Shown here piece by piece: positions 40,775-49,415 of a DNA stretch of 53,209 bases (position 1 is its first letter; each line of letters starts with the position of its first letter). The position numbers were made by a program, and so were the translations under genes. Origin of the DNA: CAZYMI01 sp964648505 (GTDB taxonomy: Bacteria > Pseudomonadota > Alphaproteobacteria > Micavibrionales > Micavibrionaceae); contig CAZYMI010000015.1 of the NCBI GenBank assembly GCA_964648505.1, positions 1-53,209 of the forward strand, read 5' to 3'. The notes under the pieces were generated by a model that worked only from the letters and a program-made list of their open reading frames with translations, was not told the DNA's origin and searched no databases.

Positions 40775-41653
40775 ATGATTTACTATAAACAAGTAAAAAT
40801 TTTTTACAAAAGCAACGGTTTTACGCTCGTAGAAATGGCGATTGCCCTTGTTATCATTGGGCTTTTACTTGCAGGGTTTCTTAAATATCAGGCTTTGATT
40901 GACGATTCTCAAGTTAAATCGGTTATTACGGATTTAAGCAGTATCAATGGTGCTATTCAGACTTTTCACAACAATAACAGGCAACCTCCGGGAGATATAG
41001 GCGCAAGAGCAGCCAACTTGCCTTGCGTTTCAACTTTTTGCCGCACGCCGGGTAATGGGGATGGCCGAATTAATGGCCCACTTTTACCGGGCACTTTTTT
41101 TGCGGGCACAGGTACACCAGTTCAGCGGCTAAATACCGCGACCGAAGGCTTAAGAATGCTAATTCAGCTTCAAGAACTAAATTACATGGGATTGATGGAG
41201 GGCCACAGCGGCAGCGTAAATCCTGCTAATGTTACGCCAGCCCAGTTTGATGCCTATGTTTTACAAAGCTCAGGCATGCGCTACCCGCAGATGTATACGA
41301 TTTATGCCTATAACCACCCGAACAATGTATACAACACAGCATTTACCCGGAATGCTGCGGCTTTAAGGCGTAAACATTATTTTTCACTTCTTAGTTTAAC
41401 AGACCCTCAAATTAATACTGCAGGGCCTACGTTAATTTCATGGAATGCGCTCGAAGCGCCTTATTCAGCCCAATCGCTGGCAAAGTTCGATACAAAGCTT
41501 GATGATGGCCTGCCTTCCAGCGGCGGGGTGCGTGCGGTAGGTTTGGCTGGCGCAAATGAATGCGTTGTAGGGCCCACGCTTTCAGCAGCCAATAATCGAT
41601 ACAATCTTTCCCAAAACGGTTCCTGCCTTGGGCTTTTGGTGGAGTCTAATTAA
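40775..41653 (+). CDS. Type II pseudopilin-like protein
   Basis: The N-terminus has the class III signal cleavage site (SNG before FTLVEMAIALVIIGLLLAGF, with Glu at +5), so a prepilin peptidase processes it and it joins a type II secretion or pilus pseudopilus. At 292 aa it is long. The mature part has a Pro/Gly-rich segment with a cysteine pair (LPCVSTFCRTPGNGDGRING). It is distinct from the pilin-like pseudogenes at 16758 and 20303. No other secretion gene is adjacent. Confidence 0.85.
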   Translation: MIYYKQVKIFYKSNGFTLVEMAIALVIIGLLLAGFLKYQALIDDSQVKSVITDLSSINGAIQTFHNNNRQPPGDIGARAANLPCVSTFCRTPGNGDGRINGPLLPGTFFAGTGTPVQRLNTATEGLRMLIQLQELNYMGLMEGHSGSVNPANVTPAQFDAYVLQSSGMRYPQMYTIYAYNHPNNVYNTAFTRNAAALRRKHYFSLLSLTDPQINTAGPTLISWNALEAPYSAQSLAKFDTKLDDGLPSSGGVRAVGLAGANECVVGPTLSAANNRYNLSQNGSCLGLLVESN

Positions 41654-41724
41654 AGGTGGCTCCTCTGGCAAAGCTTCCTGTCTTTTGTTAATATTGTTCA
41701 CTTAAATTTTTGTAAGGAGTCGCT

Positions 41725-42246
41725 ATGAAGTATGGTGTCGTTTGCTTTGTTCTCAGTTTTTTGATATCTGGCTCCGCATTTGCGCAAGAGGCGCCTGTTA
41801 AATTGCCCCCTGAAGGATCTGTGGGTGCTGTCATGGAAGCGCCGCCACCGGAATCTACCATACCGCAGGAGATTTCAACATCGGCTGTTCCAACCCCTAT
41901 GCCAGAACAACCTTCAGTATCCCCTGTTCCTTCTGTTACACCTATTCCAGAAGGAGTTACGCCAACAACAACGGCGGCAGCAACGGACCCTACAACAGGG
42001 CAGCAGCCTGGTTTTCTTGATCCCGCCCAAGGTCAGGCGGCTATACCCGATGATACTGTAAAAGCGATGGCTTATGCCTATAAATATTATACTGAAGGCG
42101 ACTACAAAAAAGCTCTTGAAAAGCTGAATGAAGCGCAACTGCATATTGCAACTAAAGTCACCCCCGTTGAGTCTGATTTACCGATTGCACCAGTGCCACA
42201 AGAACAGACTCCCGTCGCACCTGAACAAGCTCCAACTACCCCATAA
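41725..42246 (+). CDS. Secreted Pro/Thr-rich protein with a TPR-like helix pair
   Basis: The 173-aa product begins with a signal peptide (MKYGVVCFVLSFLISGSAFA, cleavage after AFA). A Pro/Thr/Glu/Ala low-complexity region follows (residues 25-100), then a TPR-like stretch (AMAYAYKYYTEGDYKKALEK) and another Pro-rich tail. It is periplasmic or surface exposed. The family is not recognised; low complexity makes recognition hard. Confidence 0.75.
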   Translation: MKYGVVCFVLSFLISGSAFAQEAPVKLPPEGSVGAVMEAPPPESTIPQEISTSAVPTPMPEQPSVSPVPSVTPIPEGVTPTTTAAATDPTTGQQPGFLDPAQGQAAIPDDTVKAMAYAYKYYTEGDYKKALEKLNEAQLHIATKVTPVESDLPIAPVPQEQTPVAPEQAPTTP

Positions 42247-42253
42247 ACCTGTT

Positions 42254-42844
42254 TTAGGGCTGATGGGCCAAGGCTTTTTCAATGGCACTGAGCTGCTTCA
42301 AATGAATACGATGATGAAGGGGCAGAAGCGTAAACCATTTTTTTGAATTCATTTGTCCAAACCAAGGATGATAGTGACGAGCTTTGCTACATTTATTTTT
42401 AAATGCAGAAAGCCTTGAGTAAACAAGGTCCATTTCAGTTTCAAAAACACTCGCAACATTGTCTTTTAAAGCACCTGTGGGCTTAACATCTTGCGTGCGA
42501 ACTTCTATGGTCGGCTGCTTTTCCTGCGCCAGTATTTCAATGATGCCTGCTATGCCTTTTGTGACAATAATAATATGCTCCAGAACCATGTTGGCTGACC
42601 AGTAGCGGGATGAATCTTCTAGGCCCGGTAAGCGTGACACAAGAATCTTCTGATTGGATATATGTGAGGGGATAGTCCTGTACACTTTAAGCAGCGCCTT
42701 TGTCTGTGCTTTAAGGTCGTTTTCCCAATAACCCCATGATAACCAGCCAGACGCAACGGGCATCGCAATATAACGAAAAAAGGCTCTTTCAGGGGCGGGG
42801 ATACCCGCGCCGGGTTTTTGTAATTCAGGTTCTTGGGCGGTCAT
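42254..42844 (-). CDS. DinB-like four-helix protein
   Basis: A 196-aa soluble protein with WSANMVLEHIIIVTKGIAGI in the middle and HHRIHLKQLSAIEKALAH near the end, the His positions expected for a DinB-type metal site. It is convergent with the preceding secreted-protein gene. The substrate is unknown; DinB-fold proteins include thiol-dependent transferases. Confidence 0.65.
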   Translation of the reverse strand: MTAQEPELQKPGAGIPAPERAFFRYIAMPVASGWLSWGYWENDLKAQTKALLKVYRTIPSHISNQKILVSRLPGLEDSSRYWSANMVLEHIIIVTKGIAGIIEILAQEKQPTIEVRTQDVKPTGALKDNVASVFETEMDLVYSRLSAFKNKCSKARHYHPWFGQMNSKKWFTLLPLHHRIHLKQLSAIEKALAHQP

Positions 42845-42991
42845 GAGGTGAAATCCCTATTATTAAAACTTTTAAAATATAGATGGTTAGAGTGGTGTTT
42901 AAGTGCATTTTATCATTGCCTGATGTGGCGTTATATCAGATTTTTATTTTTTCTTTTAAAATATAAATTATTTATAGTTTTTATCTATATT

Positions 42992-43010
42992 GTATAGATT
43001 TTATCTATAC
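42992..43010. promoter_or_regulatory. AT-rich palindrome in a repeat-rich intergenic region
   Basis: GTATAGAT-TTT-ATCTATAC is a perfect 8-bp inverted repeat. Around it (42960-43080) TATAGAT/ATCTATA-type words recur several times. It may be an operator or a nucleoid-protein site for the lipoprotein gene at 43099. Confidence 0.45.
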
Positions 43011-43098
43011 AGAATAGAATTTAAACTATATTTGACTATACTGATCTAATTTGCTATAAGATTAAACAATACATAATCTATAGTAAAAAGGGCTTAAC

Positions 43099-43389
43099 AT
43101 GAAAACCAAAATTGCGCTGATTGCCTCTTTCCTTGCCACAGCCGGATGCTCAGATTTTAAAGAATATAGCGGCCCGTCATGCCAAGGGTCTGCCGGTTCA
43201 GCCGCCATGTTTCACCCCAGCATGTTAGACAACGCATTTGCTATCGAATTCAAACCAAAGCAGGGTAAAACTCAAATTTTTAAAATAGACCCACTTACAA
43301 AAACGCAAGACGGAGAACTTATTCCCGGTGAAAACAGAGTTTTTAACTTGTGTAACTATGGCACAATAAGCCCACCAGCTGTAAGATAA
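43099..43389 (+). CDS. Small lipoprotein
   Basis: A 96-aa product with a lipoprotein signal (MKTKIALIASFLATAGC); Cys17 is the acylated residue. The mature part has two more cysteines and no recognised domain. A repeat-rich AT region precedes it. Confidence 0.75.
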   Translation: MKTKIALIASFLATAGCSDFKEYSGPSCQGSAGSAAMFHPSMLDNAFAIEFKPKQGKTQIFKIDPLTKTQDGELIPGENRVFNLCNYGTISPPAVR

Positions 43390-43443
43390 TCATATCGCTT
43401 TGACTAAATGGCCGTATGGTTTTTAAGATAGTAAGCCCGTTAA

Positions 43444-44427
43444 TTATTTATTCAAGGTGATAGAATGTGAATGTGCGCGTGAAACACAAATGCACATTTT
43501 ACCCGCAGCTTTCTCATCTTTCGTGAGCACAACATCGCGATGATCAGGCGATCCTTCGATTACGTCAACCGCACAGGCGCCACATTCGCCGCGTTTGCAG
43601 CCAAAGCTGCACTCAATACCTTCAGCGAGTAAAGCATCGAGAATCGAGATGCCAACTGGCACGGCAACCGTTTTACCTGATTGACTCAGTACCACATTTA
43701 CAGGTTGATCTGAGGCTTTTAAGTTTGCAGCATTGCCGAACAACTCGAAATGCAATCTTGTGCGCGGTATGCTAAGGCGCTCGCCCGTATCGATGATGGC
43801 TTGGATTAACCCCTTAGGGCCACAGAAATAAACATGTGTGTCGGCAGAAGCAGCCGAAAGTAGTGCATTAATATCAAGCCTCTTACCCTCGTCACCAATA
43901 TAAAATTGGGCCCCAAGTGCCGCTAACTCATCAGCGAACGCAAGCTTATTTCGGCTGCGCACACTATAATGAAACTGATAGCTGGCACCTTTGGCTTTAA
44001 GCGCCTGCGCCATTGCATAGACAGGCGTAACACCAATCCCACCAGCAATCAGGATGACAGGAGCTGTTGATTCATGCAGTAAAAAATCATTTTTTTGTGC
44101 GGATACATACACCGTGTCGCCCGCTTTTAGGCGATGCATAAAGAGTGATCCGCCAGCGCCAGATTCCTCTGCCTGTACGGCGATATGATAATGCTGTGAT
44201 TGGTGAGGCGCATTGATCAGTGAGTAATGATTAAGCTTGGGCTGGCCTTGTGTATCCAGCACCGCGACTTGAATGTGTGAACCAGGCTGCGGTGTAAAGA
44301 AATGACCGTTCGCTAAAGCTATTGATAGGTGATGAATGCCTTGTGCACATGGTGTAACATTTTCAACAGTAGCAGCAAAAAGTGAGGCGTTCAGGCCTTG
44401 GGCGAGTGTTTGGTTTATTATAGTCAC
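43444..44427 (-). CDS. Ferredoxin-type NAD(P)H oxidoreductase (FAD plus plant-type 2Fe-2S)
   Basis: 327 aa, of the phthalate dioxygenase reductase/VanB arrangement: an FAD-binding HYSL region, an NAD-binding LIAGGIGVTPVYAMAQAL, CGP near residue 205, then a C-terminal 2Fe-2S domain with C-x4-C-x2-C (SFGCKRGECGACAVDV) and a fourth Cys in the MCICVSRA end. It would pass electrons from NADH to a partner oxygenase or heme protein. The next gene in the same direction is a chlorite-dismutase-like protein. Confidence 0.9.
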   Translation of the reverse strand: MTIINQTLAQGLNASLFAATVENVTPCAQGIHHLSIALANGHFFTPQPGSHIQVAVLDTQGQPKLNHYSLINAPHQSQHYHIAVQAEESGAGGSLFMHRLKAGDTVYVSAQKNDFLLHESTAPVILIAGGIGVTPVYAMAQALKAKGASYQFHYSVRSRNKLAFADELAALGAQFYIGDEGKRLDINALLSAASADTHVYFCGPKGLIQAIIDTGERLSIPRTRLHFELFGNAANLKASDQPVNVVLSQSGKTVAVPVGISILDALLAEGIECSFGCKRGECGACAVDVIEGSPDHRDVVLTKDEKAAGKMCICVSRAHSHSITLNK

Positions 44428-44469
44428 GAAATAAACTTTCTTTGTAATTGGTGGGGGGCACTTTAAATG

Positions 44470-45168
44470 TTAGGCGCGCTCAAGGCGGATATCGACTTCG
44501 CGATCGACATAGGTCCACTCTTTGCTGGCGCGCAGGGTTTGCACGAGTTGTTCGAACGCATCAGAATGCTCCGGTGCGTATTCAAACCACGTCAGGAAAT
44601 CAAATGGTTCACCTATATCGCGGCAATGGTGCAATTTACGGGCAATGGCGGGTAAATAAGGCATGCTGTTAGCTGTATGATGCGACTGAGTTTCAAAAAT
44701 ATTACGGCGCTCTTCTTGCGAAAGCGCCCACCACGCAGCATTTTTACGAATAGGGATCAATGCAGCGCGCGTAGCTTCCGGCCGATTTAATCCGGATTGC
44801 TTGGCCAGAAGCTCTGCTTTTTCGCTATTGGTTACGTAGCGGGTATTACTCGAAACGCCGCGTAGTGCCCATAATGGGGCAGTGGATGCCGCAGCAGGCA
44901 TGTGGGCGAGCGCCAAATGTGTAGCGCTAGCTGAAAGCCCTTCACCTGTCACGGGTGTTACTGAACGAATTTTCCATTGACCCGCATTGCCTGCTGTAAA
45001 ATAGGTAAGGCGGTCACCAAGACCAGAAATGTTATTCATGCTGTCCTTTGTTGTTGCATGTTGGTTTGCAAGTTTTTCAGCCTTTACAGATGCTCCAAGA
45101 ACAGTAGCACCTACAACAGTAATTGCTGTGCCAACGAATAGTTGCATGAACAGTCGGCGTGAAATCAT
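44470..45168 (-). CDS. Chlorite dismutase/HemQ-like heme protein with an N-terminal anchor
   Basis: 232 aa. It starts with a membrane or signal segment (RRLFMQLFVGTAITVVGATV). The C-terminal domain has KNAAWWALSQEERRNIFETQ, YLPAIARKLHHCRD with a probable heme-ligand His, then EPFDFLTWFEYAPEHSDAFE and a closing EWTYVDREVDIRLER, the pattern of Cld/HemQ-family proteins. It is co-directional with the reductase gene. Chlorite decomposition is unlikely to be assured; a peroxidase or heme role is equally possible. Confidence 0.75.
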   Translation of the reverse strand: MISRRLFMQLFVGTAITVVGATVLGASVKAEKLANQHATTKDSMNNISGLGDRLTYFTAGNAGQWKIRSVTPVTGEGLSASATHLALAHMPAAASTAPLWALRGVSSNTRYVTNSEKAELLAKQSGLNRPEATRAALIPIRKNAAWWALSQEERRNIFETQSHHTANSMPYLPAIARKLHHCRDIGEPFDFLTWFEYAPEHSDAFEQLVQTLRASKEWTYVDREVDIRLERA

Positions 45169-45223
45169 TATGCGTCAATCAATATATGTGTCAATCAATA
45201 TACAAAATTTGTCTTTAAGTTGA

Positions 45224-45313
45224 TGGCGGAGAGAGTGGGATTCGAACCCACGGAAGGCTTGCACCTTCGCTAGTTTTCAAGACTAGTGCCTTCAACCGCT
45301 CGGCCATCTCTCC
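45224..45313 (-). tRNA. tRNA-Ser (anticodon UGA)
   Basis: On the minus strand the acceptor GGAGAGA pairs with TCTCTCC, followed by a G discriminator and an encoded CCA. It has the D-arm GGCCGAGCGGTT, the anticodon stem CTAGT with loop CTTGAAA (anticodon TGA), the long serine variable arm and GTTCGAATC T-loop. 90 nt including CCA. Confidence 0.97.
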
Positions 45314-45475
45314 GTAATATTATCAACTTAGAATTTATAGGCGTATTACATTACAGCTGCTTCATTACTTTATTGCCGCATATTCACAGCATAAAAATAA
45401 GCGCGGCAAACCATGCCTTTTGTCGACGGTTTGGTCAAGATTGTTTTCGTATCTGAATTCTGGTTTGTTGTGTTT

Positions 45476-46471
45476 ATGCGATTATTTTGTGTAGCGTTTT
45501 TCTTTACCTTTGCGGCATTGATGCCTTTTTATGCGCGCGCCTATTCTGAAGCATCCTTTAGAAGCTGGTTAGAAGGTGCGCGGCAAGATGCTTTAGGCAT
45601 GAATATTTCTGCCAAAACTATCGATGCAGCCTTTGCTGATGTGCGTTTCTTGCCTGTGGTTATTAAACTGGATCGCAAACAACCTGAAAAGAAAAGTTTT
45701 ACAGAATATAAAAAGGGGGTTTTGTCTCAAGCCCGTATTGATGAAGGCAGGCGTTACTTTGAACAATACAAGCAATCTTTAAAGCCGCTTGAACGCGATA
45801 CAGGCGTGCCGCCCAGTATTATTATCGCTTTATGGGGGATTGAAACGCATTATGGCCGTATTACTGGCGATTTTAACGTTTTTTCTGCCCTTGCCACACT
45901 TGGTTATGAAGGCAGAAGAGGGGATTATTTTAAAGGTGAATTACTTTCAGCCCTTCAGATGATTGAGCGCGGAGATGTCAGGCTTTCAAAAATGCGGGGG
46001 TCTTGGGCGGGCGCGATGGGCAACTGCCAGTTTCTACCATCCAGCTATTTAAAATATGCGGTTGATGGAAATGGGGACGGCAAGCGCGATATCTGGCAAA
46101 CACGCGCAGATGTATTTGCTTCGACTGCAAATTACTTACAGCAGAATAAATGGCAGGCTGGAAAGCCCGTGATGGAAAGAATAGATCTTCCGGCGCAGTT
46201 CCCTGATGGATTGATCGATCCAAAGTTACGGAAAAAAATGTCAGAATGGCAGTCTTTGGGCATAAAATCTATCGCATTGAAAAATAATGTAATTTCAAGT
46301 TACTCACAGGCATCTTTATGGCAGCCGGACGGTAAGGGTGGACCTGCCTATCTTTTGTATGATAATCATCGCGTCCTAATGACTTGGAACCGTTCAACTT
46401 ATTTTGCGGCCAGCGTGGCGATGCTGGCAGGGCTTTTTGAAAAAGATCCCGCGCACCAGAACCGAGAGTAA
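45476..46471 (+). CDS. Lytic murein transglycosylase, MltB family
   Basis: The start is 45476 (MRLFCVAFFFTFAALMPFYA), a clean signal peptide; the frame extends further upstream without need. The mature protein has the catalytic Glu in IALWGIETHYGRITG, the family motifs VFSALATLGYEGRRGDYFKG and GSWAGAMGNCQFLPSSYLKY, and VDGNGDGKRDIW. It cleaves peptidoglycan between MurNAc and GlcNAc. It is followed 13 nt after its stop by rlpA. Confidence 0.93.
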   Translation: MRLFCVAFFFTFAALMPFYARAYSEASFRSWLEGARQDALGMNISAKTIDAAFADVRFLPVVIKLDRKQPEKKSFTEYKKGVLSQARIDEGRRYFEQYKQSLKPLERDTGVPPSIIIALWGIETHYGRITGDFNVFSALATLGYEGRRGDYFKGELLSALQMIERGDVRLSKMRGSWAGAMGNCQFLPSSYLKYAVDGNGDGKRDIWQTRADVFASTANYLQQNKWQAGKPVMERIDLPAQFPDGLIDPKLRKKMSEWQSLGIKSIALKNNVISSYSQASLWQPDGKGGPAYLLYDNHRVLMTWNRSTYFAASVAMLAGLFEKDPAHQNRE

Positions 46472-46484
46472 AACGCATCATCAT

Positions 46485-47543
46485 ATGAATTTTATTTTTT
46501 CACTTACGCGCCGCGTTGCGGCCTTGCGCCTCGCACTTCTTGTGTGCGCTGTTTTATTTTCTGCAAGCTGTACTGAAACACAGTTTCTGGCCGATATGTC
46601 CAAGCGTATTTATTCGCCTTCTTCGGCTAATACGGCAGATAATGGGCGTTTTAAAGTAGGAAAACCCTATAATATTGCTGGCAGAACTTATGTGCCGAGT
46701 GAAAAATATGACCATATCGAAACTGGAATTGCTTCGTGGTATGGTCCTGGTTTTAATGGCAAAAAAACTGCAAGCGGCGAACGCTTTAATGAAAATGAGC
46801 TTACGGCCGCGCATCGCACGCTACAAATGCCGTCTCTAGTGCGCGTTACTAACCTTGAAAACGGTCGGTCTGTTGTGGTGCGCGTTAATGATCGCGGGCC
46901 CTTTGCGCGCAGCCGCGTTATGGATGTTTCCAAAAAAGCGGCTGAATTATTAGGTTTTAAAAACAAAGGAACAGCCCGGATTAAGCTTCAGGTGCTTGAA
47001 GAAGAAAGCCGTTATGTTGCAGATCTGGCGCGGCGCGGCGTGGATACACGCGGTATGGAAGTTGCTGTTAACCGTGGCGATAACATTATGCCGCGTAAAG
47101 CAAGTATTCAGTCAGATGGACGTTTGCTTGAAAATGCACAAGGGGGTGGCAATGTTCCCGCCCTGCCTGTGCCTGCTGTTCAAACCGCAGCTTTACCCTC
47201 ACACCAAAATCGTAGCTTTGTAGGTGCGTCTGGCGTTCCGGGGCATGTGTCGCCTGATGGAACTTTTTATCCTGACCCTATTGTCACTACGCAAGCCGTG
47301 CGGCAAACAAGCCTTTACATTCAAGCAGGGTCATTTTCACAGAAGTTTAATGCTCTAAAACTATCCACCAGCCTGTCGCGCTATGGCCCCACGCAAGTTC
47401 AACCTGTTTTTATGAGTGGGAAAACCTTGTACCGTGTCAGGGTAGGGCCTGTGGCTGATGTATCGCAAGCCGATCAGCTTTTAAATAATGTTGTTGCCGC
47501 AGGGTCGCGTGATGCCAGAATTATCGTGGATGAAGGGCTTTAA
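46485..47543 (+). CDS. rlpA: Septal ring lytic transglycosylase RlpA with SPOR domain
   Basis: The start is 46485, giving a lipoprotein signal (LLVCAVLFSASC). The double-psi beta-barrel has GIASWYGPGFNGKKTASGER, TAAHRTLQMPSLVRVTN, RSVVVRVNDRGPFARSRVMD and SKKAAELLG. The C-terminal about 75 residues form a SPOR domain (SLYIQAGSFSQKFNALKLST) that binds denuded glycan at the septum. It clusters with MltB and the carboxypeptidase. Confidence 0.93.
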   Translation: MNFIFSLTRRVAALRLALLVCAVLFSASCTETQFLADMSKRIYSPSSANTADNGRFKVGKPYNIAGRTYVPSEKYDHIETGIASWYGPGFNGKKTASGERFNENELTAAHRTLQMPSLVRVTNLENGRSVVVRVNDRGPFARSRVMDVSKKAAELLGFKNKGTARIKLQVLEEESRYVADLARRGVDTRGMEVAVNRGDNIMPRKASIQSDGRLLENAQGGGNVPALPVPAVQTAALPSHQNRSFVGASGVPGHVSPDGTFYPDPIVTTQAVRQTSLYIQAGSFSQKFNALKLSTSLSRYGPTQVQPVFMSGKTLYRVRVGPVADVSQADQLLNNVVAAGSRDARIIVDEGL

Positions 47544-47642
47544 AGCTCATCCTAACCCTTGACGCGCATTGAAGGCAGATGCACTCTCGACACAAAGAAA
47601 GTTCATCTTTTCAACACCCTTCTTTTAATGTCTGGATCATCT

Positions 47643-48776
47643 ATGCGCTTTTTAATTTCAGCTCTTTTTCTTTTTACGTTTTCGACATCTGCTTTTGCGC
47701 TGGATGCAGCATCGATCGCGCCTAAAGAAGCCTTCGTCATAGACGCGCAGACAGGCGCTGTTCTTTTAGATAAGAACGGTGATGAAAGAATGGCCACATC
47801 ATCAATGAGTAAGGTTTTAACCATGTTTGTGGTCTTTGATGCTATCAAAGAAGGCCGGTTGAAACTGGATGATACATTGCCTGTGTCTGAAAACGCGTGG
47901 CGTATGCAAGGATCAAAGATGTTTGTGCATGTAGGCGACCGCGTCAAAGTGGAAGATCTTGTGCGTGGTGTGATTGTGCAATCAGGAAATGACGCTTGCA
48001 TTGTTCTTGCTGAAGCGATTGGCGGATCCGAATCTGGTTTTGCAGAAATGATGAATGCAAAAGCTAAATCCTTAGGGCTCGATCATTCAAATTTTTCAAA
48101 TTCAACGGGCTGGCCCGCAGATGATCATTATTCAACCGCGCGCGACCTTGCCAAACTTGGGCTTGCGCTTGTGAATGATTACGCTGATTTCTATCATTAC
48201 TATTCCGAAAAAGACTTCACGTACAACAACATCAAACAAGGTAATCGTAACCCGCTTTTATACAAAGATATTGGCGCAGATGGCATTAAAACCGGCCACA
48301 CAGATACAGCAGGTTATGGCCTAATCGGGTCAGCTGTGCAAAATGGCCGGCGCGTTGTGATGGTTGTTAATGGTATGACGTCGATGCAGCAGCGCGCGGA
48401 TGAATCAGGCCGCATTATAGAATGGGCTTTGCGCGAATTTGATAATGTTATCTTTAAAGCGTATCAAGCACCTATTGCGTCAGCTCGCGTTGTGTTGGGT
48501 GAAAAAGCTGATGTGCCTGTTACACTTGGGAAAGATTTTTTAGCAACCCTACCTAAAACAGGTCGTAATACCCTTAAATTCCGTTTGAAATTCAATGAAC
48601 CTTTAACCGCGCCAATTTCAAAAGGGCAGGAAGTTGGCACAATGGTTGTACTAACTGGCGATAAAGAAGGTGATGTTTCGTATCCTCTGGTTGCTGCCGA
48701 AGATGTGAAAGCTTTGAATTTTTTGTCACGCACCATGGCAAAAGCTATTTTTATCCTGACCGGAAAAGCGGGCTAA
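47643..48776 (+). CDS. D-alanyl-D-alanine carboxypeptidase (PBP5/6 type)
   Basis: The start is 47643 (MRFLISALFLFTFSTSAFA), a Sec signal. It has the SxxK nucleophile in MATSSMSKVLTMFV, SGN in VIVQSGNDACIVLAE and KTG in DGIKTGHTDTAGYGL, then the C-terminal beta domain. It trims the terminal D-Ala of peptidoglycan. tmk follows 3 nt after the stop. Confidence 0.93.
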   Translation: MRFLISALFLFTFSTSAFALDAASIAPKEAFVIDAQTGAVLLDKNGDERMATSSMSKVLTMFVVFDAIKEGRLKLDDTLPVSENAWRMQGSKMFVHVGDRVKVEDLVRGVIVQSGNDACIVLAEAIGGSESGFAEMMNAKAKSLGLDHSNFSNSTGWPADDHYSTARDLAKLGLALVNDYADFYHYYSEKDFTYNNIKQGNRNPLLYKDIGADGIKTGHTDTAGYGLIGSAVQNGRRVVMVVNGMTSMQQRADESGRIIEWALREFDNVIFKAYQAPIASARVVLGEKADVPVTLGKDFLATLPKTGRNTLKFRLKFNEPLTAPISKGQEVGTMVVLTGDKEGDVSYPLVAAEDVKALNFLSRTMAKAIFILTGKAG

Positions 48777-48779
48777 GAT

Positions 48780-49415
48780 ATGGCTGAACGCGGCCTTTTC
48801 ATCACATTTGAAGGGGGCGATGGGGCAGGTAAATCAACGCAGATTAAACTTCTTGAGCTGTCTCTTGCAACTTTAGGGCATGAAGTGATTGTGACGTTTG
48901 AGCCCGGCGATACGCCCGAAGGTCAGGCTATTCGTGCTTTATTTAAATCAGGATCTCATTATCAATGGTCACCTGAAAGCCAGGCTTTATTGATGTTTGC
49001 AGATCGCATTCTTCATACACAACGTGTGATTAATCCCGCACTAGAATTGGGAAAAACAATTCTATGTGACCGCTTTACAGACTCAACACTTGCATACCAG
49101 CATTATGGCGCAGGCTTGTCAAAAAAACTTATTGAAGATCTGCACACAATGATTATCGGGGATTTACAGCCTGATTTAACAATTATACTTGATATTGATC
49201 CCAAACAGGCATTAAAGCGATTGGTAGCGCGTGAGAACCAGCAAGATGACTGGTTTGAAAAACAAGACCTTGGCTTTCACGCGCGCCTGCGACAAGGCTT
49301 TTTGCAAATCGCCCGCGCCAATCCAGAACGCTGCGTTGTGTTTGATGCCACCCTTGCGCCTGAAATTTTATCGCAAAAAATTACCGATCTTATTAAATTG
49401 CGATTTTCACAATGA
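48780..49415 (+). CDS. tmk: Thymidylate kinase
   Basis: A 211-aa dTMP kinase with the P-loop FEGGDGAGKSTQIKLL, the catalytic CDRFTDSTLAYQ and a C-terminal RQGFLQIARANPERC segment. A tmk-holB order is common. Its stop overlaps the holB start (ATGA). Confidence 0.96.
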   Translation: MAERGLFITFEGGDGAGKSTQIKLLELSLATLGHEVIVTFEPGDTPEGQAIRALFKSGSHYQWSPESQALLMFADRILHTQRVINPALELGKTILCDRFTDSTLAYQHYGAGLSKKLIEDLHTMIIGDLQPDLTIILDIDPKQALKRLVARENQQDDWFEKQDLGFHARLRQGFLQIARANPERCVVFDATLAPEILSQKITDLIKLRFSQ

